A stretch of 64,000 nt of DNA from Phanerochaete sordida (taxonomy: Eukaryota > Basidiomycota > Agaricomycetes > Polyporales > Phanerochaetaceae), in the NCBI GenBank assembly GCA_019973155.2, contig BPQB01000003.1, positions 310,001 through 374,000 of the forward strand, in the 5' to 3' direction. The position numbers and the translations under genes were made by a program. Each line of letters starts with the position of its first letter. Within the stretch, counting starts at the first letter, position 1. Of this stretch, positions 24,406-34,599 are shown piece by piece. The notes beneath the pieces were generated by a model, which saw only the letters and a list, made by a program, of their open reading frames with translations, had not been told where the DNA came from and searched no databases.

Positions 24406-26543
24406 CTATGGGGGTGGGGGTGGGGGTGGGGGTGGGGCGCCCGGTGGTACGTAGAAGTTAAACGTGAGCGGTTGGCTCCCGTTTGCAGGCGAGTAGTGGC
24501 CGTGAGCGTAGGAGTTGTGCGAGTACGACCCGTAGGATTGTGAGGAGTGAGCTGGGGGATAGGGGTGTGGAGAGGAGCTGGATGAATAGTGGGACTGGTA
24601 GGAGGGAGAGGAGTGGTATTGAGGGCGAGCCGGCGGCGGAGGCGGAGGCTGCGGCCGATGTATATCGATGCACATACGACAAAACTCTGCGGTAGACGAT
24701 TAGCATGCGTAGGGTCCAGTAATATATTGACTCACGTCCAGCATGTAGCAGTTGCACATTCGTGCGCCCGCAAGTCTTGCATGATGGAAAAGGATGGCTG
24801 AATTTGGGCTTTGGGGGAATCTTCCTGCGTTTGTTCGGATGATCTGAGCCATCATCTGCTGAAGGTGCGGGCGACCCTTCAGGCGAAGACGCATTTGAGG
24901 CATTAGATACAGAGACTCGCGTCGAAGGCGGGCCTGGCTCATTTGCCTCCAGGGCGACAGATGACGCAGGGAAAGTGGGCCGCGGCGAATGCGGTTGTCG
25001 GTCAACGACAGGCAGGCCAACGCTTCCTGAAGGAGCCGGGGTTTGCTTGAGTTCCATTGCTTCGTCGAGACGCTGGGGACGCGGCTGAGAGGGAGGTAAG
25101 GATTCTCGTGGGAGAGGAGGAGCCGAGGGTTTCCGCCGAGACGACGGAGGAGCGGATGGCGAAGGCTGTCTCGGCTCTGCGGGTGCAAGCGTAGCTGTTT
25201 CAGCCGGGAGAGTTGAAGAACGTCCCGGTTGCACTTGTACAATATTGAGGGGCGGAGGGACGGGCGGCCAAGTAAACGGGGCAGGGTCAAGCGCAGTAGC
25301 AGGCCGCGCTGCTTTCTCAACGACAGCTTTGCGTCGTCCACCTCTTCGCTTGGCCCGAGCGCTGTCTGCGTTCGCAGGCTTTATCGACTTGAGAGTCCAC
25401 GTTGGCGCAAGTGCCTGGACAATGGTCAGTTGCATTCGCATGACAGATTTGCTGGATGTCCCACCGTGCGGATAATTCCCAGTAATTCGCCTTCAGGGAG
25501 TTGATGTGGTAGATACATGCGATTGGATGACTACAGTGGGATCGAATCAACGCTCGTGCTGGATGAATTAGGTCTCACCTTGAAGTGTTCCCAGTTATCT
25601 GGTTGTAATGACCACTGGGTGAGCAGGTCGTACATCTGCGAAGTCACACCCTTCCAGTGAAAGGTAACAGGACTGGGTTTGACGTCGTCGTCGTCAGAAG
25701 CCATATTAGCAAGGTTCTGCTGGTCCAGAGTTTTCAGGTCTAGGCCGACTTGCTCCTGCGTGTACGGGAGCATAGTTGATATCATGACGTCGAACCTCTT
25801 GCCCCTGGCCGTGTCGTACGCCCTGCCAAGCTGTACAAGACCTCTGGGAAATATCCAACGGTCGGTCGGTTTCTCTCTGAACTCTATCACCAGGTCCCAC
25901 TTCTGCTGGCGAGTAGTCGAGGATTGGGAGGTTGCGTTGGGACCAAGATGCTCCGGGAACATGCTCTGCAATAACTCGCCAAGCCGCTTATAATCAGCGT
26001 CGTACGCAGGTTTCGTGCGAATCTTATCGAGCAGAAGCTTCAGCTCGGGATTGCTGGCCTCGGCGGCACTAACCAGGTTGATGAGTTCGGGAGAGGCGAA
26101 GCCCGAGGGCGTGGCGGAGGATGTGTGTGCATCGGTGGTATAGACAACCTCGAACAGAGCAGTTTCGGGAAAGATGCTCGGACCGACAGAGAGTTCAAAT
26201 TTGTCATGGGCCTTGTATTCGTGCAGAGGAACGTTCTGCGCGACCTGTTTCGACCCGCGGCCCTTTGGCAGTCGAGGAAAGGCGCAAGTAAGCCATCTGT
26301 CCCGAGCTGTTCCTTGAGAATATAAGGAAACGAAGCGTTGCGATGTGGGTGGCTGCTCACACTGTTTCAGTGACTGTAGCAAGACTAGGCTATGAGTATC
26401 TCAGCAAGGACGGAATCGAGCGTGTCGGTGAAACCGCACCTCTCCGCAATGGGAAGAAAGTCTGAGCCGTCGATGTTGAGTGCTTTGTCCTGTAGCTCCC
26501 AGCCTGGATGTTGTCCGACGGGGAGGTCGACGATGCGTGCCAT
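24406..26543 (-). CDS. Pro-rich protein with a C-terminal Cys4 zinc finger
   Basis: The start at 26543 gives MARIVDLPVGQHPGWELQ; a 50-nt intron then leads to LLQSLKQCEQPPTSQRFVS. The N-terminal half looks ordered (DKFELSVGPSIFPETALFEV, KWDLVIEFREKPTDRWIFPR, VTFHWKGVTSQMYDLLTQWS). The middle is basic and Pro/Ser-rich (RAKRRGGRRKAVVEKAARPA). Near the C-terminus an exon junction builds CKTCGRTNVQLLHAG joined to QFCRMCIDIHRP, a C-x2-C-x13-C-x2-C zinc site with GATA-like spacing but no GATA signature. The tail is Tyr/Ser/Pro-rich and ends in nine prolines written by a GGGGGT repeat on the plus strand. Basic linker plus zinc finger point to a nuclear, chromatin-linked role, but I cannot name the family. 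Confidence 0.65.
24410..24437 (+). repeat. GGGGGT tandem repeat, G-quadruplex-prone
   Basis: Five runs of four or five G separated by single T on the plus strand. It encodes the terminal polyproline of the minus-strand zinc-finger gene, right before its stop codon. Four or more G-runs with one-base loops is the classic pattern for a stable intrastrand G-quadruplex, and such tracts also vary in copy number. Confidence 0.85.
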
Positions 26544-26732
26544 TTAGCAAGCGTGGTTTGGGAGAAAGGAAACCGGGAGAGTCGCAGCGTCCCGCATCCT
26601 CGCTGATCGGTGGCGGCGCTTCCGCGCCGCGACTAATTATGGGCGCTCTGCTCTTCGCCCCGAACGTCCACCGCCTCGTCGCCCTTCACATCGAGCAGCC
26701 TCTGCAGGCCAACTTTAGAGTCGAGCATAAGC

Positions 26733-28786
26733 ATGTCGACTCGTGTACGTATGTGCATTTTTACTTGAGGGTATCTGCGATTGCCTTACACCCTCTGCTA
26801 TCACAGAAAAGGGAAACGCCGTCTTTAGGCCTGTCGCGAAACCACGCGCTCGTGTAGGAAGCGAAGCTCGCCAGACACCGCAGGCTCACGACCACCGCGC
26901 ATCTGCTCCCCCATCTCACGGACATCCCACCGATGTCGCGTCGAACGCGTCCATGCCTCCACCGTCCACCATCCCCCAGAAACCGCCATCCCTAACATGG
27001 GTCTCCCCTGAGGAGCATGCTGCTCATCCTGCTCCTACGCCCGTTACTCCCAAACCCAGTCAACCTCCGCAAATTGCTTCAGCAATAGCGACGCCTTCTC
27101 GTACCACCGCACGGCCGCCAGCGGTGCAGATAACCCCCACACGCCCTGCTGCTCTTCCCGCACGCCAAGACGGCCCAAGTCCGACTCCTAATACCATTGC
27201 CATCCCTTCTAGATATGCCATGACTCCTGCACCAGCTGTCGCCTCCAGTTCTGCTCAGAGCTTTGCTCCTCCCATAGAAGATCACGTCCAAATCCCTGAC
27301 CCGTTCCCACTGAATACAGACTTTACTTCGTCCAACATCAGTGATGCGCAAATAGACCCTGCGCTGCTCGAGGCTGTCGTAACTGCTCTTCGGCAAACAG
27401 ACGGGACCAATCAACCTCCCTTGCACGACTCCACTACGGATGTGCTCAGCGGCAGTGGAGAAGGCTCAACCCAAGCTCGTCGTTCAACGAGGTCGCAGGG
27501 AGCAGGAGCAGGAGAAGACGGCCCTGAACAGGCTGGACGTACTCGTCTCAGAAAATCTTCCACAGGTGAAGGATCGTCCCAGCCGGCGAGGCGTAGACGC
27601 AGCGCGACAGCAACCACGGACGCACCTGACGGTGAAGACGGCGAAGCTGAGCCGCGCCGCAAGCGTACGCGTCGCTCTCGCGCCCCTTCGTTACCGCCCT
27701 ACGACCCCGAAGCGGACCCCGGCGAGGAGCTCGATCCCACTGCGGTCACTATGGCAGAACTCTGTGACGACACCGGGCGTGGACGGGTCAGTGCCAAAGC
27801 CGCGCAAATAATGAGCAACCACGCCGCGTGGCGGCAGGCAAACAGGGAGAGACGCGCCCGTCAGAGGGCAGTCGCGGAGGCTAAGAAGTACGGCCGCAAC
27901 CTTGACGATGAAGAAAACGCGCCCGGTGCGTCAGGTCCCTCTACCACTTCCGCCGAGCCCAAAGGCGGCGACTCCGAAACGCCGGCAGTAGCAGAGGCGT
28001 CCACTACTGCCGCTGCTTCTGTAGACGCTGTAGACGACGAAGACGCGGAGAACCAGAAGGGCGACGACTACGACTATACCCAGAATATGGCGACTAGTCG
28101 GTTCAACGTCCAGGTCCGGATTGGGCCAAACGGAGAGACCATCATCGACGAAACCTCTCTGTTTGTCGACCGACAAGAAGAGGACGAGACTGCGAACTAC
28201 ACTCATATCGAAGAGTCTGATACGACGAAATTCGTGAACTCGTCGACGTACAGCAAGAAGCTTCGCGGCTCGAGATGGAGCGCAGAGGAAACCGAGCTCT
28301 TCTACGATGTATGTATCTCGCCAGCCCTATATGTCGCGAACGGTTGTTGATGGGTTGCCGTTCATTTTATCCAGGCCCTTCAGCAGTTCGGTGAAAACTA
28401 TGAGCTCATCTCGTATATCATGCCCGGGCGAGATAGGAAGGCGTGCAAGAACAAGTTCAAGGCTGAAGACAAGCGTAACCCGAACCGCATCACATGGTGC
28501 TTAAAGAACAGGCGACCGTACGGTATGGGATCTGTTCCTCGGCACACATGTGTGGTTCTGCTGACACTTATCCCTTCCAGATATGCAGACGCTGTCCCGC
28601 ATGACGGGCAAAGACTTCTCTGGTCCGACGCCAGTGATCAAGGCGCCTACGCCGCCCTCGTTGGACGTCGGGTCGAACAACGCCGTGGAAGAGCAGCCGT
28701 CAGCAGAGGTGAGAAAGCAGAGCGCAACGCCGGAGGTCAAGGGCAATGAAGAGGAGATCCTTGGTGCTGTTGACGATGAGCAATAG
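26733..28786 (+). CDS. BDP1: TFIIIB subunit B'' (Bdp1)
   Basis: Core RNA polymerase III initiation factor that joins TBP and Brf1 on tRNA genes. The short first exon begins with the ATG at 26733 (MST), and a 5' intron leads to KGNAVFRPVAKPRAR, the family N-terminal signature. A long Pro/Ala/Ser-rich region follows, with basic and acidic patches (RRKRTRRSRAPSLPPYDPEA; TMAELCDDTGRGRVSAKA, the conserved segment before the SANT domain). The extended SANT domain is built from SKKLRGSRWSAEETELFYD and, after an intron, ALQQFGENYELISYIMPGR and CKNKFKAEDKRNPNRI. A last intron leads to MTGKDFSGPTPVIKAPTPP and the end at DDEQ. About 620 residues. It is followed 61 bp downstream by a tRNA gene. Confidence 0.93.
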
Positions 28787-28847
28787 AATTGTTTGCCCTG
28801 TATCGGCACGGGTAATACGCGAATCGTCTTGCGATGGCGCTAATATT

Positions 28848-28948
28848 GCCGCAATAGCTCAGTTGGGAGAGCAGTAGACTGAAGTCGCCCTCCGCGCTCG
28901 GCATTTGCCGTTTTCTAAAGGTCACCTGTTCGATCCAGGTTTGTGGCA
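28848..28948 (+). tRNA. tRNA-Phe (anticodon GAA) with a 28-nt intron
   Basis: The acceptor arms GCCGCAA (28848-28854) and TTGTGGC (28941-28947) pair with one G-T wobble, with A73 at 28948. The D arm is GCTCAGTTGGGAGAGC, the same core as fungal tRNA-Phe. The anticodon GAA is at 28881-28883, with G37 at 28884, and the intron is about 28885-28912, at the canonical position after base 37. The T arm is ACCTG/TTCGATC/CAGGT. Removing the intron leaves 73 bases. One pair of the anticodon stem (27-43) appears mismatched (G/A). The internal A box (TAGCTCAGTTGG) and B box (GTTCGATCC) are intact, so the gene should be transcribed by polymerase III. Confidence 0.93.
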
Positions 28949-28951
28949 TTG

Positions 28952-28956
28952 TTTTT
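28952..28956 (+). terminator. Polymerase III oligo-T terminator
   Basis: Five T residues begin 4 bases after the discriminator base of the tRNA-Phe gene, the normal position and length for Pol III termination. Confidence 0.8.
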
Positions 28957-29604
28957 ATAGAGGTCGAAGTCGAGTTTCCTGCCCGTTTCATCGAATGATC
29001 TACGCTCCGATGTGTTATTTTTTTTTTCTGCTTCCTTCTTGAAGAATGTTAGTCTGTCAAGCCGCTAGAGACTGCGGACCAATTTCGAGTATGCAGTGGA
29101 AGTAGCCGCCCACTCCCCCGAGTTCTGCCCACGTTGCAGCTTCGACTGAAGTCATGAGGCTGGCCTGCGACTGGTGGGCCTCGCACACGATACATCCTAC
29201 CTAGCCGCAGTACATCTCATGTTCATGCAATGTGGGCATGTCTGAGCAGAACCGCTGCGGACGCCAGGGCTTTACAAGTCTGCACGCCGTGACATGCGTG
29301 TGACAAAGTTTGCCGCTGCTTTCTCACAGCCGTCTGTTCGGACTCGCCGCTGCCAGCTTCTGCGGACAGGAAGCGCGAGTAAATCCCGAACTTAGATCTC
29401 CGGTCGCTACGTGACGAAGCTCGTCGCTGGTGTCTGGCGTTCATGGCAGCACTCGCAGGCATGTTAGACTCCTTGCGCCGTCATGCCACTGGCGTGACGG
29501 CACTGCATCAAAAAAGCGGTCGAGAGTTCCTGCCTAATTAGTGCCCTCTTGTTGACCTCCAACACCACCACACCAGCTTCCTTTGCAGTCTCCGGCACCT
29601 GTGC
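28957..29604. other. Intergenic region upstream of the C2H2 gene
   Basis: About 650 bp without a supportable gene. There is a run of nine T near 29018. Pyrimidine-rich sequence just before 29605 could be the leader of the next gene. Confidence 0.5.
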
Positions 29605-31256
29605 ATGAGCAGCAACATCAATGCTCCTCTCTTTGTCTCAGCTTCACAGGCTATACAGATCGCTCAGTTCACACTTTACTCTCTCCACTGTGGATGGCAA
29701 GGCTGCACCGTCATAGCGAACTCATGGATGTCGCTGAACAATGTGAGTGGCCAAGGCTTTCTCTCGGTCTTTACCATGCTATGGTGATATGTCTCTCTGC
29801 ACAATATTGCACTGCTCTTACCGCTCACGATCCTGAGTGCGAGCCAACCACTGGTTTGACATGTTGGCAAGGTGTGCAACACAGTGGAACTGTACATCCA
29901 TTTCTGCTCCTCTGGGTTCTGCACCTTGACACATGTTTTCCGGCTACCTGACGCCAGGGCAGCTTCTTGCTGTTCTTGCTACCGCAGGCTGCAAAGCACT
30001 TCTGCTGGTTCTGAAAAATGCGAAAACTATGCTTGACCCTCAAGCCTGCTTTCGCCCCTCTCTTCATGGATGTATAGTCGCCAGACTATAGATGTAGTGA
30101 CAGCTGTTGCTGTGTGATCGGCATAGCTGCACAGGTGGCAATTTTCTATGCTCTGATGCCTGCATGGGAACTGCTGGACTCGCACGCTTAAGACTGTGCT
30201 TTTGAAGGCATGTTGCTGACTTGATACTTCTCATCACAGCACGTACATGTGCGCCATTGTCAAGCCACACACAGCAGACCACCTTATTCAGCTCAAGACG
30301 GACCGGTCAGTTTTCCTTGTCACTTATTCACCCAGGTGTTAACCTGTGCTGATAAAATCTCATGCATAATGCAGGGAAATCATCAATGCCATTGGCAACA
30401 TTGTCAAAACACATATGCAGCATATTCGGAGCTGTATCGACATATTATGAAAGACCACATTGCTACAATTGAGCTTCCGTGTGTGGTGATAGGTCAATTT
30501 ATTGTGCCGAAGCTATGCACTGCTAGTGAATGCTGAAACAACTTGCCAGGCTGCACATCGGTGGTACAAAGTAGCATGATGCACCGGCATCTCTGGTTTG
30601 ACCACAAATACCCAGATGCTCCAGAACAGGACGTTGTGCCTGTGCAGCGGAGACTCGACAGAGAGCGAAGTACTCCGCGCCCAGACTCGGTCTGGCATCA
30701 AACTCTCGACACCCCTGATACCCCGCTCGATAATATACCCAACCGCCTAATGCCTTCGCATGAAGTCACGGCGCTGACCGTCAGACCCGGACCGCGATCG
30801 CTCTTCAACGCGACGCGAATCGCCGACAGGTCCGCGGACCCGGTGCACTATCCCAGATGGGTGCGCGAGGCCAGTCCCGAGACGGACCTCACCTTCGGCG
30901 CGCTCCCCGCGACCGCGAACACCGCGTACGGTGTACTGGCTCCGACCGCGCCCCTACCCGCTTTCCTCAGCAACATTCGTCGCCTTCCTCAGCCGGATGA
31001 CCCACAGGCGGCGGCGCAGCTCGCTGCGGCCGTGCAGCAGGACGTCGTCATGGTCCCGCGCCTCCTCGCACCGAACGCAGGCGACATAGGCTCGCATCTC
31101 GCGCGCATCCCGAACGTGACGCGAGAACCTCGCGCAGCCCCGCCGCCGCCACGCCGCCTCGCGGGCTTCGACGCGTTCCAGGTGCAGTTCAACACGGCGA
31201 AGATGAAGAACCAGATCGACGGCCGCGGGCAGTTCTTCGACCCCACCGACGGCTGA
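29605..31256 (+). CDS. Three-finger C2H2 zinc-finger protein, 342 residues
   Basis: Exons 29605-29742, 30240-30305, 30375-30492 and 30550-31256 join in frame to exactly 343 codons. Three fingers share the rare spacing C-x4-C-x11/12-H-x4-H. Finger 1 is CGWQGC plus 12 residues at the end of exon 1, completed by HVHVRH at the start of exon 2. Finger 2 is CHWQHC, then 12 residues, then HIMKDH. Finger 3 is CVVIGC, built across the exon 3/4 junction, then 11 residues and HLWFDH. The C-terminal 200 residues are Pro/Arg/Ala-rich with TVRPGPRSLFNATRIADRS and a final GRGQFFDPTDG. The first intron is 497 nt, far longer than others here. Exons 1-3 use A/T-ending codons, whereas the last exon from about 30760 is almost fully G/C-ending. 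It is likely nucleic-acid binding; the target is unknown. Confidence 0.65.
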
Positions 31257-31618
31257 TCGGACGCGCCGCCTATACGGAGGACGACGGCTGGTGGCAGGGT
31301 GGAAGTTGGGTGCCCCGCCGCCCCTGTGGGACGCCCTCGACGAGGCATTGGGTAGTTGGAGAAAAAGGACACAGGCGTCGCAGAGGGTATCGAGCGGTGG
31401 TGATTCAAGTTGTCGAAGGATTCGGACTTAAGAGGCAAGAACGTAGAGTTCGCGATTTAATTTTCTTGTTCAAGACGTGGTTTCAATTCATCTCCTTCAT
31501 TCCATTCAGCTAGCAGACATACATCCGCACCACCGTACCAAGAAAGAGGGACAAGAGTCCGAGCGAGGTTCCGAGGGAGTGTGATCAATGCCTCGACAAG
31601 CGTGCGGGAGCATGCCGC
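31257..31618. other. Convergent intergenic region
   Basis: 362 bp between the stop codons of the C2H2 gene and the sphingomyelinase-like gene. It holds 3' flanks only; no gene seen. Confidence 0.5.
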
Positions 31619-34599
31619 TCACTTGCCAGAGAACTGGCTCTGCACCGAGCCAAAGCCGGGGATGCAGTTCGAAAGCGCGAGCGGGACGCTGCCGCTGCGG
31701 ATGTAGCAGATCTTCGCGGCAATGCAGTCGCCCGAGCAGAACGGCGAGCGCACGGAGGTCTTGCCCTGGAAGGTGTTGAACTGCTGCACGAGCGCGGGGT
31801 TGTTCTCCATCTCTGCGTGGCGGAACACGTGTCAGCGGCAGGTGAGGTGGAGGAGGAGGTCGGACGTACGCTCGGTGACGAGATGCCACCAGGTTCCGTT
31901 GAGCGGGTCATTCGGGCCCCAGCCGGTGATGTTCGCGCCATACGCCTCGCGCGTGCTGTACTCGTGCTTGTAGGTCGGGCCGAACTCGATCTGCGAGTCC
32001 AGCGAAGGGAAGGTGTTGACATCGCTCATCCAGCTACGACAGTGGTCAGTCGACCTTCGACTGAGCAAGCTGAGTATAACTCACGTGTGGGCATCAAGAA
32101 TGTCGAAAGTCTACAGTGATATCTCGGTCAGCTGACCGCGGCGACTTGATAAAATCATGCTCACGTTAGAGTCGACCTCGTACATCCGGAAGCCAGAATT
32201 CAGGTTAGTGAGCGGAGTCAGCGAGGGCGTGATCTGATATGCTTTGAGCAAGGAGGCACGCGTCGCCGAGGAGTATCGCAACTGACCCATGAGGGAGTCA
32301 GGGCCGTGTCCCTGCTCTGCACGGTACCATTGTTCGTGTAGAAAATCTGAAACGTTCTCAATAATTGATATCATCGGAGCGGAAGTAGCGGGTACGCACG
32401 GAGAGCTCGTCCTCGTGGGTGTGGCCCCAGAAGATGTTGGCGATGACATGCGGGGAGAAACGGTCGACGCTGCAGAAGCCATTCGTGAGCCCGGACACCA
32501 CAAATCCCTGGGACAGAAGTCGTACATCTGGTAGACTGTGATGGCGGTCAGCTCGAGTCAATGAAAGAAGCGAAGGCGACGCACAGAGATCCGTTGGGTT
32601 GCCAAGGGCGTTGGTGCCGTCCCAGCCCGCGAGGACGTGCCCGAGGATCCAGACTAATCAAACATCGTCAGCGCGTCCCTGGCTTGCGAACAACGCATGC
32701 GACGCACCGCGGTCGCCGGCATCCTCGGCCGCCTGGAGCTCGTCCGTGACGAAGCGCAGCATGCCCGACGGGTCGTGCGTCGTCATGTTGATGTAGTTGA
32801 ACCAGTTCGCCTTGTACCCTGTCGCCGACGCACGTCAGCCCTGCACCCCGCGGTGTGCCCGAGTCGCACGTACACATGTCCGTGTTGATGGTGATGATGC
32901 GCAGGCCGTCGACGCGGCGCACCATGTACGCCGAGTAGTGCGCACGCGCCTCCGCGACGGCGGCCTCGGGCAGCCACTTCTCGTGCTCCCACAGCGACGC
33001 GAGGTGGTCGTAGTCCCTGTCCGACGCGCATACATGAGCCTCTAGGCGACGAGATACGCGTAGAAGGCGACGGACCACTGGAACTGGTCGGCGAGCGGCG
33101 GACCGAGCGCGTGCGGCGCGTCTTGGGCCCTGGGCTGCGGTCAGAGAAGCACAGGGCCGATGCAAGACAGACGCACTGGTTGTAGGTGTCGTGGTTGCCG
33201 AGCGACGCGTAGACGGGGCCAGAGCCGAGGAGGCGCTTGTAGAGGTCGTACAGCACCGTCTGCGCCGCGCACATGTCAGCCAGACGCGTACGAGCAGACG
33301 CATCGCGCGTACCTCAGTGTACATGATGTAGTCGCGGCTCAGCTGGTGGTCGGGGTCGTGCGAGACGAGGTCGCCGGTGTAAATCGTGAAGTCGAAGCCG
33401 GTCTTCTCAGTGTCCGTGAGCACGGGGATCGACTGCAAGCCCGCGAGTATGAGCGAAAACGGCGCGTCGCTGGGCACGTGTGGTCAACACGGTGGCGTGC
33501 GCGAGGAACGTAGGAACGTGAGCGTACCACAGGAACGACCCGTATCTAGGCGCGGGGCGCACAGTCACGTTCGGGCTCTGCGAGTTGAACACGTTGCTGC
33601 GGCAGCAGAGGCCAGACGAGCAGTTCGCCTCGGTGCCCGTCGCGTAGCCTGGGCACGTGGTGAGCAAGCGGGGCGCGGCGAGAACGGGGAACGCGCGTAC
33701 GCGGGTCGATGTGCACATCGGAGAGGTGCAGGACCTTGAGCCGCTTGCCGCTGGGCTTCTTCGGCGGCGGGAGCGGGTTCGGCTTTGGCTTGGCGAACCA
33801 GCCGGTAAGGTTCAGCGGAGAGACCGGCGGCAGGGGGCACATCCCCAGGAAGTTCTCGCAGAGCATCTGGAACGCATATATGCGTTATCACCGGAGAACA
33901 TCAACAGTGGGTGGGGACACGCACCTGACCGTCGAACCCACCGACATCTGCGTTCGCGATCACCTGCGTCACAATCGGACCTATGCCCAGTATGCCGAAC
34001 ATCGTGTCGCAGTCGCTGGCGAGGTCGAGCTGATGGCAGAACTGCACCGCGAGCGCGGGACCCTGCTCGGGCGCGGCCATCGCGACGAACTTGAAGACCT
34101 CGAGCAGCGCCTGGCATGTCGCGCACTCGTTGCCGGCGAAGATGGGGTTATTGCGGATTGACGTGACCTGCTCGACGGCGTGGACGAAGAGCTGGTTGTC
34201 TGAAGCCTTATTGGGGAGCGGGTGCGGGTCCTTGGTGTCGTTCTGCAGCCGCGGCGGTCAGGACGCGTCGTATGTGAGAGTGCGCGGCACGTACTTGGGG
34301 GATGTGGTTGGGATCGGTGAGAGCTTCCGGGTACTTGACGTGCTGTAGACAGATAGCGTCATGAGCGGGAAGATCTGGCCAACCGTGCAGGTCCTCACCG
34401 TGATAGGATCGGTGATGACTGGTTGGGGCTGGGCAGAGGTCGCCGTAGGATCGTTGAAGAACGACTTGTACACGGACGTGGGGAAGACGCCCGGCACGGC
34501 GAAGGACGAAGGCCCGAGGCTCACGGGACCATTCCCAGCCGCCGCCGCAGCGACGAGCCCGGTGGAAACCACCGGGATAGCGAGATCCAGGACGCGCAT
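31619..34599 (-). CDS. Secreted acid-sphingomyelinase-like phosphodiesterase
   Basis: A secreted or vacuolar metallophosphoesterase of the acid sphingomyelinase family. The start at 34599 gives a signal peptide (MRVLDLAIPVVSTGLVAAAA). A saposin-B-like domain follows (near 34150-33850), with several Cys residues (ECATCQALLEVFKFVAMAAP; CENFLGMCPL). The catalytic domain contains the metal motifs in order: LHLSDVHIDPRT, TGDLVSHDPDHQLSRDY, SLGNHDTYNQ, WILGHVLAGWDGTNA and FWGHTHEDELS. Other family segments are ANCSSGLCCRS and MYDFCPRDLWCPG. The C-terminus is a Cys-containing region ending SVQSQFSGK. More than ten short introns split the gene. All catalytic Asp/His/Asn motifs look intact. The family hydrolyses phosphodiester or pyrophosphate bonds in sphingomyelin or nucleotides; which one here is unresolved. 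Confidence 0.9.
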
